Assembly (NCBI GenBank): GCA_026075535.2 | Contig: AP026548.1 | Coordinates: forward strand, 9,982,001 to 10,046,000 | Direction: 5' to 3' | Source: Tricholoma matsutake | Taxonomy: Eukaryota > Basidiomycota > Agaricomycetes > Agaricales > Tricholomataceae | DNA length: 64,000 bases | In this document: one piece after another, positions 32,860 through 44,500 of the stretch | Layout of the letters: each line of letters opens with the position of its first letter | Numbering within the stretch: the stretch's first letter is position 1 | Position numbers and translations under genes: made by a program | The notes under the pieces: generated by a model | Databases searched by the model: none | Seen by the model: only the letters and a program-made list of their open reading frames with translations | What the model was told of the DNA's origin: nothing

Positions 32860-33286
32860 ATCACCTGTAGTGGATGTCAAAGCACACATGAATGAGTGGA
32901 GGCTGAAATGTCATTTCCTGTGGATCCCTCTGGCAACTTCTTTGGCTGGTACCAGGACTATGAAACCAATGCTTTTTCAATGGATGATATGGATTATGTG
33001 TTCCTCCCAGGCTAATGGCGAGAATGTCAATACGAGGGGTATTGATGAAGACAATGGGAATGGTGAGGGTGGAAGTGATGAGGAATTGGGGGAAAGTGAT
33101 GCAGATGAAGAAGATCTTGATGCTGCAAATGCTGAGCAGGCAGGCGGAATAGAACATGAGAGGCTGGATCGTTCACCTCAGGTGATTGTGGATGATGAAA
33201 TCAACTCACCTGAATCCATATTAGTAATTGTCAGGTTTCCAAATCCTGATGCTGGACAACCATATTACACAAGGCCAGCCTCATAA
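32860..33286 (+). pseudogene. decayed acidic protein fragment
   Basis: Two frames together read VDPSGNFFGWYQDYETNAFS, then a frame change, then an acidic stretch (GESDADEEDLDAANAEQ) and PESILVIVRFPNPDAGQPYY up to a TAA. It looks like the end of a larger protein from a mobile element, but I cannot name the family. No start codon in context. Confidence 0.35.
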
Positions 33287-33287
33287 T

Positions 33288-33712
33288 TTCTCCTTTCTGA
33301 AATATAGTTAGAAATTCTTTGCGAAATATTATATTTGAGACTAAATTTCTACAAACAGAAATTCAAAAAATTACCCATTAGAAATATACTTTGAAAATCA
33401 ATATTTCTGGTTTAATTTCTCATGACATTTCAGTGTAGATACTGGAGGTATTTCTGTAGGGTGATGTCTAACTTATCAATTGCCTGAAAGGGTTTCAGAA
33501 ATTAGATCAGAAAGTTTTATTTTTGGGTCATGCTTTCTGATCCGTAAAAGAATTTCTTTCTGGTTGGTCAAAGTCTGTGTGAAAGCGTGACTTTCACAAA
33601 GACTTTTAACAAGCCTTTCAGTAGCTGTTCAGTTTAACATTCTGGGAGTGGAGGGGTTGGCTTTCAATCTGCAGAAATAGTTTCAGAAATCTGAAAGGTT
33701 AGGGTTAGGGTT
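33288..33712. repeat. foldback-rich DNA, possible MITE
   Basis: The block starts CCTTTCTGAAATATAG and ends with an imperfect complement (CTATTTCAGAAA-like words near 33680-33700). Inside are a 10-bp stem GATCAGAAAG (33505-33514) with CTTTCTGATC (33533-33542) and a longer hairpin AGTCTGTGTGAAAG (33572-33585), loop CGTGA, CTTTCACAAAGACT (33591-33604). TTTCTG/AGAAAT words recur throughout. No gene. Confidence 0.4.
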
Positions 33713-33714
33713 AT
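33697..33714 (+). repeat. short interstitial TTAGGG tract
   Basis: The sequence GGTTAGGGTTAGGGTT contains about two and a half units of TTAGGG, the usual fungal telomere repeat. It directly precedes a G-rich minisatellite. Confidence 0.6.
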
Positions 33715-33744
33715 CAGGAGATATATATTGTAGGGTAGGGTGGA

Positions 33745-33885
33745 AAACTAGGGGAGTAGGGTGGTGGGGGAAGGGGAGTAGGGTGGTGGGGGAAGGGGGG
33801 TAGGGTGGTGGGGGAAGGGGAGTAGGGTGGTGGGGGAAGGGGAGTAGGGTGGTGGGGGAAGGGGAGTAGGGTGGTGGGGGATTCT
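33745..33885 (+). repeat. G-rich minisatellite, about 22-bp unit
   Basis: About six near-identical units built from GTAGGGTGGTGGGGG plus AAGGGG. The plus strand has many GGGG runs and could fold as G-quadruplex. ORFs on the minus strand here (Pro/Leu-rich) are products of the repeat. Confidence 0.85.
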
Positions 33886-34187
33886 AATGAGGGGGGGTAT
33901 GGACGTGAAATGGATTTTTTCCGCTTGGCTGTCACGAGGACTTTTGATGGCCATTGGGGGATTTTTATAGTTATGCTAGGTCATCTGACTCACTCATGGG
34001 AAAGTCTCGGTGTAACCATGTTAGGCTTGGTTAGGGTTGCCTCGGTGGCCAAAGGCCGCGTTAGTGTTTGGCTTAGCTGCTTAGGGTCAGAATGTTCAAT
34101 GATCCCCCCTTGGGGGGTTGGGGGGGGCATTGTCTCGCGGAGTGGCCATATAAATATATATGAGGACTTTTATTTGTTATGCTTATC
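33886..34187. other. interval between minisatellites
   Basis: About 300 bp, GT-rich on the plus strand, with an open frame of no recognised family. Contains TTAGGC/TTAGGG-like words near 34020-34090. Confidence 0.3.
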
Positions 34188-36870
34188 ACCGGACAATTTC
34201 ACTTGTGATGACAGAACATCAACAACAACATGTATGGCACATACAGTACTCACCACATAATTTCACTGGTGAGGACAGAATGTCAAGGACAGCATGTCCA
34301 GTACTCACCACATAATTTCACTTTTAATGACAGAACGTCAATGACAACATGTACTCACCACATAATTTGAATTGTGAGAACAGAACATCAATGACAGCAT
34401 GTACAGTACTCACTGTATAACTTCACTGGTGAGGACAGAACATCAACGATGGCATGTACAGTGTTCACTGCATAATTTCACTTGGGAGGACAGAATGTCA
34501 AGGACGGCATGTACAGTACTCACCACATAATTTCACTTGTAATGACAGAACGTCAATGACAACATGTACTCACCGCATAATTTGAATTGTGAGAACAGAA
34601 CATCAATGACAGCATGTACAGTACTCACTGTATAATTTCACTGGTGAGGACAGAACGTCAACGACGACATGTACAGTACTCACCACATAATTTCACTTGT
34701 GAAGACAGAACATCAATGACAACATGTACTCACCACATAATTTGAATTGTGAGAACAGAATGTCAATGACAGCATGTACAGTACTCACTGTATAATTTCA
34801 CTGGTGAGGACAGAACGTCAAGGATGGCATGTACAGTACTCACCACATAATTTCACTTATGAGGACAGAACGTCAAGGATGGCATGTACAGTACTCACCA
34901 CATAATTTCACTTGGGAGGACAGAACGTCAAGGACGGCATGTACAGTACTCACCACATAATTTCACTTGTAATGACAGAACGTCAATGACAACATGTACT
35001 CACCGCATAATTTGAATTGTGAGAACAGAACATCAATGACAGCATGTACAGTACTCACTGTATAATTTCACTGGTGAGGACAGAACGTCAACGACGACAT
35101 GTACAGTACACACCGCATAATTTCACTTGTGAAGACAGAACATCAATGACAACATGTACTCACCGCATAATTTGAATTGTGAGAACAGAATGTCAACGAC
35201 AGCATGTACAGTACTCACTGTATAATTTCACTGGTGAGGACAGAACGTCAAGGACGGCATGTACAGTACTCACCACATAATTTCACTTATGAGGACAGAA
35301 TGTCAAGGACGGCATGTACAGTACTCACCACATAATTTCACTTATGAGGACAGAACATCAAGGACAGCATGTACAGTACTCACCTCATAATTTCACTTGT
35401 GAGGACAGAACATCAAGGACGGCATGTACAGTACTCACCTCATAATTTCACTTGTGAGGACAGAACATCAACGACAGCATGTACAGCACTCACCGTATAA
35501 TTTCACTGGTGAGGACAGAACGTCAAGGATGGCATGTACAGTACTCACCGCATAATTTCACTTGTGAGGACAGAACGTCGACGACAACTTGTACTCACTG
35601 CATAATTTGAATTGTGGGAACAGAACGTCAACGACAGCATGTACAGTACTCACTGTATAATTTCACTTGTGAGGACAGAATGTCAATGACGGCATGTACA
35701 ATACTCATCGCATAATTTCACTTGTGAGGACAGAACATCAAGGACGGCATGTACAGTACTCACCACATAATTTCACTTGTGAGGATAGCACGTCAAAGAC
35801 AGCATGTACAGTACTCACCGCATAATTTCACTTGTGAGGACAGAACGTCAACGACGACATGTACAGTACTCACTGCATAATTTAAGTTGTGAGGACAGAA
35901 TGTCAAGGACGGCATGTACAGTACTCACCACATAATTTCACTTGTAATGACAGGACGTCAATGACAACATGTACTCACTGCATAATTTGAATTGTGAGAA
36001 CAGAATGTCAACGACAGCATGTACAGTACTCACTGTATAATTTTACTGGTGAGGACAGAACGTCCACGACAACATGTACAGTACTCACCGCATAATTTCC
36101 CTTGTGAGGACAGAACGTCCATGACAGCATGTATAGTACTCACTGCATACTTTCAATTGTGAGGACAGAAAGTCAACGACAGCGTGTACAGTACTCATGG
36201 CATAATCTCACTTCTGATGACAGAACTTCAACAATGACATGTACAGCACGTACAGTACTCACCACAAAATTTCACTTGTGAGGACAGAACGTCAACGACG
36301 ACATGTATAGCACATACAGTACTCACCACATACAGAACTTCAATGACAACATGTTTAGCACATACAGTACTCACTGCACAATTTCACTTGTGAGTCTGGA
36401 ACATCAACGACGACATGTTGTACAGCACGTACAGTACTCACTGCAAAATTTCACTTGTGAGTCGGGGACGTCAACGACAACATGTACAGCACATACAGTA
36501 CTTACCACAAAATTTCACTTGTGAGGACCGAACGTCAATGACGACATGTATATCACATACAATACTCACCACATACAGAACTTCAATGACGACATGTTTA
36601 GCACGTACAGTGCTCACTGCACCATTTCACTTGTGAGTCTGGAACGTCAACGAAGACATGTACAGCATGTACAGTACTCACTGCACAATTTTACTTGTGA
36701 GTCTGGAATGTCCACGACGACATGTTTAGCACGTCACTACAAAATTTCACTTGTAAGTCTGGGACATCACAGACGACATGTACAGCACATACAGTACTCA
36801 CTGCAAAATTTCACTTGTGACTCGGGAATGTCAGCGACAACATGTACCACACATACAGCATTCACCTGTA
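34188..36870 (+). repeat. 55-bp satellite array with higher-order pattern
   Basis: Close to 49 tandem copies of a unit containing ATAATTTCACTTGTGAGGAC, AGAACGTCAACGAC and CATGTACAGTACTCACC. Subtypes exist: a short unit lacking CAGTA and carrying AATTTGAATTGTGAGAAC, a GGTGAGGAC type after CACTGTAT, and from about 36230 a longer type with an added AGCACGTAC. Short and GGTGAGGAC types recur as a fixed pair (for example near 34540-34640, 34720-34810, 34980-35080, 35150-35230), so the array grew in multi-unit blocks. ORFs inside it are repeat products. Confidence 0.92.
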
Positions 36871-36914
36871 ATGACAAAGTGTTAAGCATGGTCAGTAAGT
36901 TTAATCGAGGCTCT

Positions 36915-37420
36915 TGAAACTATCAGCCATAGGAGATTATGTGAATAATCATTTTGATAAGTCTTCTACATTCTGACTGGCTCGAGGGTAGATGAACAGA
37001 TAGAAACAAATAATAATTTGTACTTCAATTGAGGTAAAATCTGTGGAACACAAGCAACTGTTGGTAGGTAACATGAATTTCATATGGTGTACCGCATAGG
37101 CATTCCACGGAGGCCACATACCAGCAGTTGTTATTCAACTGTAAAGTGAATTTGATTTAGCATAAATAAAAGTAACACTTCATCAGCCAAGGACATGAAC
37201 ACCTTCATATTTGGGACTACTCCACAATAGAACTTGTGATGGACGTGAAGGAGGAAGCCAGTTACTTGCTGTTCGTTGTCGTTGAAGAATGGACACCTTG
37301 CAAATCTGATCAATTGCCTTTGTGGACAATGATGAAGATGAAGATCAGGGATGGAATGGCCTGCATGGAACTACTTCCATGCTGGAGCGATCTTAGAGTG
37401 CTCAATCCTTGAATAATGTT
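36915..37420. repeat. degenerate copy of the L-gene 5' region
   Basis: This matches 40272-40690 in the same orientation: CCATAGGAGAT near 36925 and 40276, ATTCTGACTG, AATAATTTGT, GGGACTACTCC, GAACTTGTGATGG/GAACTCGTCGTTG, and the hairpin CCTGCATGGAACTACTTCCATG. In the 40-kb copy this is the start and promoter of gene L. Here the gene body that should lie to the left is absent and the satellite begins instead. Confidence 0.65.
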
Positions 37421-37503
37421 TATTTATTAATTAAATATCCAAGAAAAAAACATTGAATGCACCAAACAATTATGAAGCAGTTTAAGATGGAACAACAAAG
37501 ATA

Positions 37504-40305
37504 CTATTCCTCGCCCTCATCAGCAAAGTCCGGAACTGCATGGCGCTTCAGGAGAATGCAAGGTGCAGCTCGATCCTTACCACCACACCCGGAAGAACTG
37601 GGCCAACGAGTAAATCCTGATGCTGTGGATGTTGGCCACATCTTGTCTTGTTGTGCATCTGGGATCCAGCTCCACTTCCTCACTCGTTTCCAGATTTCTA
37701 AGCGCGATGCGGAAATGAGGGTTGAATTTTTAGGGTCCTTGATAAAGGTCATCCACGTCACAAAATATGGTGAGCTAGGGTAATTCTGGACGGCATTCAT
37801 GGTCTTGTAACCAGGCTCAGGAAAGAGCCATTTGAAGGCCCTCTGCCAATCGGTGGTGGAAGCGTTCTTGTAGGTGACATGGGTGAAAACATCGGAAAGG
37901 GTTAGATTCTTGTATATATCTTCTTTCCCTTCTCGGCATTCGACTGCGGTAAGCTTGAGGTAAGAGGGGTTTGTGATTCCCCGTGGATTAGGCGCCTTGC
38001 CAGTGAGATCAATGACGAATTGATGCCAGAGTTGGGAAAGGAAAGTATTGATTGTAGGATGTTCGTCAGCAGGAGGAGGGGTCTCACGATCGTCTATATC
38101 CGAGCCATCATCCTGCGTAGGAGGGGGGAGCGTATGACCCTGAGATTGTAGGTCGAATAGAGTTGGTTCAGGCTGGCCAGTGAAGTTGATATAGGTCGGC
38201 ATCCTTCCTTTATTTGTAGAGCGCTTACCAGCAAGCGCATCCCTGGGGATAATGCCTGACTTCTGATACATTGCCTGGACCTGGTCCAACGTCATGCTGT
38301 CAAACCAAAACTTAAAAGCTGGTTCTGTAAGGAGGGTTCCACCGATGCGTAGGCGAGGAACAACTTCGCCGACCATTATACGACGGAAAAAGACGCAGCC
38401 ATAGGGTATATAAGGAACCCGGTCATGAGAGCGGCGGCGATTGTTGGGTTCTCCATCTTCATCTGCATCTCCCTCCTCCTCCTCCTCCTCCTCCTCCTCC
38501 TCCTCCTGCTGCCAATCTGCCTGCCTGGACGTGTTATATGCGAGAACATCGGTATTCAGGCCCTCAGCCTCCGATAACGGAAGAGCTGCATCCATGAGTC
38601 GTCTTGCTGCTGGTCCATCTTCAGGGCGAGCATGTAATCCATTCAGCAACCACACACACGCTGCAGTCAATGTGAGCGATTCAGGAATGAGTCGACTACA
38701 GGTTGCACCACTGGCTTGGTGGGAGAGAGCTTTGCTGATTGCCAGCAGCCTCGTCATGTGGAAAGACCTATGGGAATAAATACATCAATATAAAGGGTAA
38801 CATTGAAGAAAAAAAGACTTACCACTACTCCTGACGGGTAAACAAACAAAGACAGTCCTTTAATGTATCAGGGTCAAACTGCATTAGGACTTCTGTGGTG
38901 AATCTATAAGGTACCCGGACCTCGAGACATGCATTTGAAGAGTTAGCAGTACGTGCCTCTTCATAGATACTGTAGATGCCTTCGATAGTTTTTGTTGGAT
39001 GATCCCCACCCATAGCCTCTTTGATGGTGATAAATTTCGCATGGTGCCTACCTTCAGGGTGGTAAACGATAGACTTATTGGTTGTGTATGCCTGGATGTA
39101 CACAGCCTCATACTCCCCTTGAGCACGGACGCCAGGAACGGCACGAAAGCCACTAATGGCAGTAAGATGGCTGACAGGATCTCTTGAATATTTGGATGAA
39201 TTAATATCAGAAATCCTCTCGGCGTTCTGATCCGAAATGCGCAATGCCTGCTGGACTACCTGGTAATGGGTGGCTGTAGTCCATTGAAGGCATTCCTCCT
39301 GATCACTACTGATCTTGATACCGACATCGATGTACCAGTCTCCAACCTCCAGGACTTCATAAGAGAGCTGTGCACTCTGGACAAAATCGTAAAGGTAGTA
39401 TTCCGCAGATTCGACATCTACCTGATGGTAAGTGCTATGTTTTGTGCCTCGGATGGTGTGCAGAATGAAGAAGTCGCGTGCCCATGCAATGTCATTATCT
39501 GCGATGAGGGGGTTCAAATCCAGTTCCATGCAAATACGGTTGGCGAGGTGGTCAACGACGTTGCTGGGAATGAGCTTCGTACCCCAGGCAAAGCCTCCTC
39601 TTGTCTTCTTCGCTCTAAACTGCTCTGTTGAATAGTTGGCTGGCCATTCCAAGGTGATGCTTTGGCCAAGTAAAGTCGCAATCGCAGGACGAAAGCCATT
39701 TTCGTACCAGAAGGCTCGCTCGCATTCAGTCAAATGGTAGGTGCTTGATTGCTGGGAACGTTCGGGTGACCATAGTGCAGGGAAAAATATATGTAAGTGG
39801 TGGCGCATGCCGAATGTGCCAAACTCAAAATTTGGGATCTTGTGGTAGTCAACTAGTTTCTCCTCCTATAGCACAAATACTTGGTTAGATAAAAGATTCA
39901 ATTATAAGTTGGACTCCAGAAACTCATGCCTCGATAAGTAACAGGGTGCTTGAGATGAATACTTGTCTTCAGAGCAAAAGTATCATGTGGAACGACATAT
40001 ACAGAGATGGGGCAGTTGACCATGACTTTGTCAGCAATGCCAAGGAGGGAGTCATAGTCCCGGGAGATCAAAAGAGAGTGGTCAACTTCAATGACGTTCT
40101 GAATAGCATCGACAAAGGCCTGCTTCAGATGTCCATCATCATTGATGTATTCACCGGTAAGGACAAAGTGTATGTAGTTGTCATCTGTTTCATCATTTTC
40201 ATGAAAGCCATAAGCACGGTCAACGAATTCACGCAGGCTGTGGGTTATGACTGGGTGGTTGTTGAAGAGATCGGCCATAGGAGATAGCGTGTGGATAATT
40301 GACAA
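37504..40305 (-). CDS. gene L: unknown protein of about 900 aa
   Basis: Three exons on the minus strand. Exon 1 runs from 40305 or the second Met (MADLFNNHPVITHSL) to about 39910; exon 2 about 39855-38830 (EEKLVDYHKIPNFEFG ... DCLCLFTRQE); exon 3 about 38768-37504. The exon 2/3 join works with GTAGTGG...CCCATAG and keeps the frame (RQESFHMTRLL); the first join is unclear. Exon 3 has a run of 11 Glu from a GAG/GAA triplet repeat and an acidic middle. There are no in-frame stops, unlike most elements here. I recognise no domain. It shares an inverted-repeat promoter region with gene S. Confidence 0.7.
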
Positions 40306-40367
40306 AGGGTGAATTTTCGATGAAAGTTTTATATTCTGACTGTGTACGAAGAACTAAAGAAACAATA

Positions 40368-41303
40368 ATTTGTGCTTGAATAATGATCCGTCCTTCCACC
40401 AGGGGAGGACAAAGGGATAGCAGCACACAGCAATTCCGGTAAACGAAAAGGAGATAGATATCAGGGCCGCACAACGTGGAGGACTTCAAGAAAAAAAATT
40501 GCAGACGTCCAAGAGGAACAGGCATTGCTGGAGGACGCTAAGCACCATATAAGGAGTCTTGAAGGTCAAGAGGATTGGGGATAGCCAGTCAGGGACGTAG
40601 AACACGTTCATATTGGGGACTACTCCCGAACAGAACTCGTCGTTGCTGTTACTGATGAAGAAGACCTGCATGGAACTACTTCCATGCAGGTTGCATGGTA
40701 GGTGAGGGTTGGCCAGGAAGGAGAAAGCAACGCGCTGTTCGTCTTTGACGAACAGACATGATCAGGCAGTCGGAGTGGCTGTGCTAAATCCTCTCGACAT
40801 TGTTCGGCATTTTCTGAAAATAGGTCAACTCATCTCCACCATGTCTGTTCGTCAAAGATGAACAGCGCGTTGCTTTCTCCTTCCTGGCCAACCCTCACCT
40901 ACCATGCAACCTGCATGGAAGTAGTTCCGTGCAGGTCTTCTTCATCAGTAATGGCAACGACGAGTTCTGTTAGGGAGTAGTCCCCAATATGAACATGTTC
41001 TACGTCCCTGACTGGCTATCCCCAACCCTCTTGACCTTTAAGATTCCTTATGTGGTGCTCCTAGTTCGCCCTCCTGCCATGTCCCGCTCTCCTTGGACCG
41101 CTGCAATTTTTTTTTCAAAGTCCCCCATGTTGGGCCCTGGCACGTTGTGCGGCCCTGCTATCTCCCTTCCGTTTACTGGAATTTCTGGATCTTTCTCTGC
41201 ATGTTGTATGACCCTTATCTCATTGTCTTCCCCTGGATGTCTGTGATTTTTTTGTCAATGCACCCACGTTGAACAGATGGCTTGTTATTCAAGCACAAAT
41301 TAT
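40368..41303. promoter_or_regulatory. long inverted repeat between divergent genes L and S
   Basis: Left arm about 40368-40760 and right arm about 40838-41303 are inverted copies (for example GGGCCGCACAACGTGG left and CACGTTGTGCGGCCC right), with a spacer of about 75 bp. Each arm holds a smaller hairpin, CCTGCATGGAA-CTAC-TTCCATGCAGG near 40668-40693. L starts to the left and S to the right, so the same sequence serves both directions. Promoter function is inferred from position. Confidence 0.75.
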
Positions 41304-41552
41304 CGCTCTAGAACTCATGTAAAACACGTTCCACCCCCAATTCCAAATCAGTCATTCCTTTTGTTGTGGCCATCGCCTCACCCCTGGTTGAAGAGAGCCT
41401 ACATTAATTCCACCGTAAACTATTCCAATTTTTATATGTATTTTTTTCTCCTCTATATAAACCATATCCGTACTGTGTCGTGTCTTATAACAAACCCCAG
41501 ATTTTACCTCGAAAGACCAGCTCACATTAGAAGCCCTCATCCCCCCTCTGCT

Positions 41553-44500
41553 ATGCCTAGTCACACTCCTTCCAGTGCCTTGATCAAACTTTTGTCGTTT
41601 GACGGTGCTCCCTGGCAGTGGCCTGCCTGGCAGGAGCGTACTGGCATCCTCCATGGCCTCTTTCCAGACGACGACTCCAAACTGCCGAAAGGCTGGACTC
41701 GTAAGGATGCTGTGGACGTTCAGTCCTACTTCCGAGCATATCATCTTCTTCCAAACGAAGACAAGAAGCTTGCCTTTGCAATCAACGCGAAGGGTGCTTC
41801 GGCCTATCCAGGACGTGAGTTCTGGAACAATTTCATCGTGAGAAAATGGGATTCATGGGGTGTTCATACTGTCATCATTGCTGAGCTCAAAGAGTGGGAT
41901 ATCCACCCCCTCGATATTCTTATCTCTGAGAACAACATCGATGCGCCATGGCCTTCCTCCGATAACTATCTTCCTATGATCCTGGACTCTCTCGTGCTAA
42001 AGTTGTTTGGCGAAGAGGCCTTTCCAAATGGCAGCCTCGTCTTGAGACCAGCTCTGCGGGAAGTGTTTCGAATTATTCCACAGAGGTCCTGGAATACGAT
42101 TCGCATTCAGGTAAACACAATGAAGAACCATCCAATTGAGATTGAGGCTGCAGCCCTAGCTGCATTCAAAGGCAAGCCGATCCTGTTTCGCCCTTTATTT
42201 TTTTTCTTACTGATCGTAGATCTTGAGACTGGCAAAGTAACTAAGATGAAAGTCTCACGTGCCATCTGTAACGTTGCCAAGTGGAGGGACACTGCCGAGC
42301 TCTTCCATACCATCGATAACATACAGAAGGCCCACAATATGCTTGCTGAGCTTCAGGTAATCCTAGAGGGTTTGGGAGCGAAGATCGAAAAGCAAGTAGC
42401 TGCGAAAAGTATGTGGATTATTTCCATTAATCTTCCTCTTTGACAAGTCATATACTTAGGTCCCTCCAAGGTAAACCCTGCTGCCCTGCAGCAGTTAGCT
42501 ACTGAAGAAGACGTCAGTGGCGTGCTCAACCTCTACCACGAGTACTTTGACGAGGTTATGGAGAATGAAGAGGAGCCACCAATATCCAATGCTCTATCCG
42601 AAAAACAGACGCTCAATGATTGTGGCGGCGATTTTGGCATGGAAGAAGAGGCAAAGATGACCCCTGTATCCTTGGCCATGTCGTTGGGCTATAGGACAGG
42701 CCTACCTCCGTCATTCAACACCATCCGTGATAGATCGGGGTTGACCCCCTGGGACAACCCTAATTCATTCTCCTATAAGAATTCTGATGCTCTACCTGAT
42801 AATCTTTCCAAGTTACGCCTTCATTGGCACCAGCTGGCTGGCAATCATTCTATCATATGATCCATCCTTTCCAAAGACCCAGACTCCTCACGCGTCCTTG
42901 GAATCCTTGTTGCGGATGAGGTCGGCCTTGGGAAAACAGCGCAAGCAATTGGAGTGATTGCGTTTTTCATGCAGGCCATCTTCTTACAGCAGACCAAGAG
43001 AAAGTGCCCAAGAATCCTATGTAAGCGCATCTCACCATCTCTATATCATTGACCCACACTCATCCAGCCTTGTTCCAGTGGAATGGCCTTTTCTTGGCGA
43101 CAAAGATAAGTTCCCGTCATTACCGCACCTCATCGTTTGTCCTGGTACCCTTGTGGCACAGTGGATGAGCGAACTGAAGGTCTTCTTACAACCCAAATCC
43201 GTGGACATCTTTGTCTATGACAGCCAAACCGATGGTGACAACTTCTGGAGTACCTCAGGACCCATGCATCTTTCCAAGCATCAACCACACAACCAAATCA
43301 TCATTGTCTCGCATGCGGTGCATAGAGCTTTTTCAAAATTCAGTGTTACTCACCATGTAGTATCGCAGGCTTTGTTCAAAGAAATGAACAATAACTTCCG
43401 TATATCCAAGAAGATCAGGAAAGATGCTCGGCCTTGGGACTTGCCAACTGCCAAAGGGTCCTTAGAGCACACCCTCTTCGGACACTCCTGTCTCACTGCC
43501 ATCATTGATGAAGCACACTACATGCGCAACCCGGGCAACAAGCATTCCAGCGCCTTGAAACTCCTTGAGCAGGCCACAGTGCGGCTAATTATGACTGCCA
43601 CTCCTCTGCACACATCTTCGAAGGTGAGTCAGTGATGTAAATATGGAATTGTAACAATGCACAATATCCTTTCATACTTCTAGGATATTGCGGCAATGGG
43701 TCGTCTTGTTGGTAAATCCCATTTTTTCACAGAGGCTGCATTCTCTCAGGAGAAGAATGATGCTACTTCGGTTTGAAGAGCAAAGAAGCTTGATGATGAT
43801 GGAGAAAGTCTACTTGCTGAGCAAGTGCAGGCTGTAAAGCGCCTGCAGAGCCATCTCAAGGGCCATTTCCTCCGCAGGACGACAGAGAGCCTCGACTATG
43901 AGGAAAAGCCGTTGTTGCCACTACCTCCATACCAAGAGATCTTAGGCATAGTAACGTTGACCAAGAGAGAGACTGACATCATTCAGACCCGAGCCGCCGC
44001 TGCCAAAGCAGCGTAAGTACAACACCATCCCCTTTCTCCCCTCATTTCTCACCCTGTCCATAGTCTTGAAATGGCTAGTGACATATTGAAGATCCAAACA
44101 AAAGTAAGCTGCTGCTTGTGTAATATGGTCCGGTCTAACAAATGTCTTGTAGAAGTTTTACCTTGAATACTGCACAGCTGTCGGATATGCGAAGGAAGAC
44201 TCTACTGCAATTTGGCCATCCTTCTGGACGCTCAAGGAATGGATGCCAGTCAAGAGCACGAAGATGGACATCTGTGCACAACTCTGCGCACATTACCTTA
44301 CCCACGACAAGGTGGATGACGTATCCTTTGTGGACAGGCAGCCTGTCTTCCCAAAGATTTTGGGTGTTACGGGGCAACCGCTTCAGAAGACATGCCATAT
44401 CATCGTCTTCCAGGAATTCTCTTCCATGTTGCAACTTCTTCAAAATGCATGTATCTCATCCTTCACTTCGTTCATATGCCTGACACTATCTTTTCAGGTT

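Noticed and set aside
33697..33714. TTAGGG units as a true telomere
   Set aside because: Only two and a half units, with about 30 kb of sequence on each side.
34188..36870. Regular repeats that could be mistaken for a CRISPR array
   Set aside because: Units are contiguous 55-bp copies without unique spacers, and the genome is fungal.
36303..36917. Overlapping plus-strand ORFs in the satellite
   Set aside because: They encode the satellite unit over and over (STYSTH, ISLVS words) and have no start context or domain.
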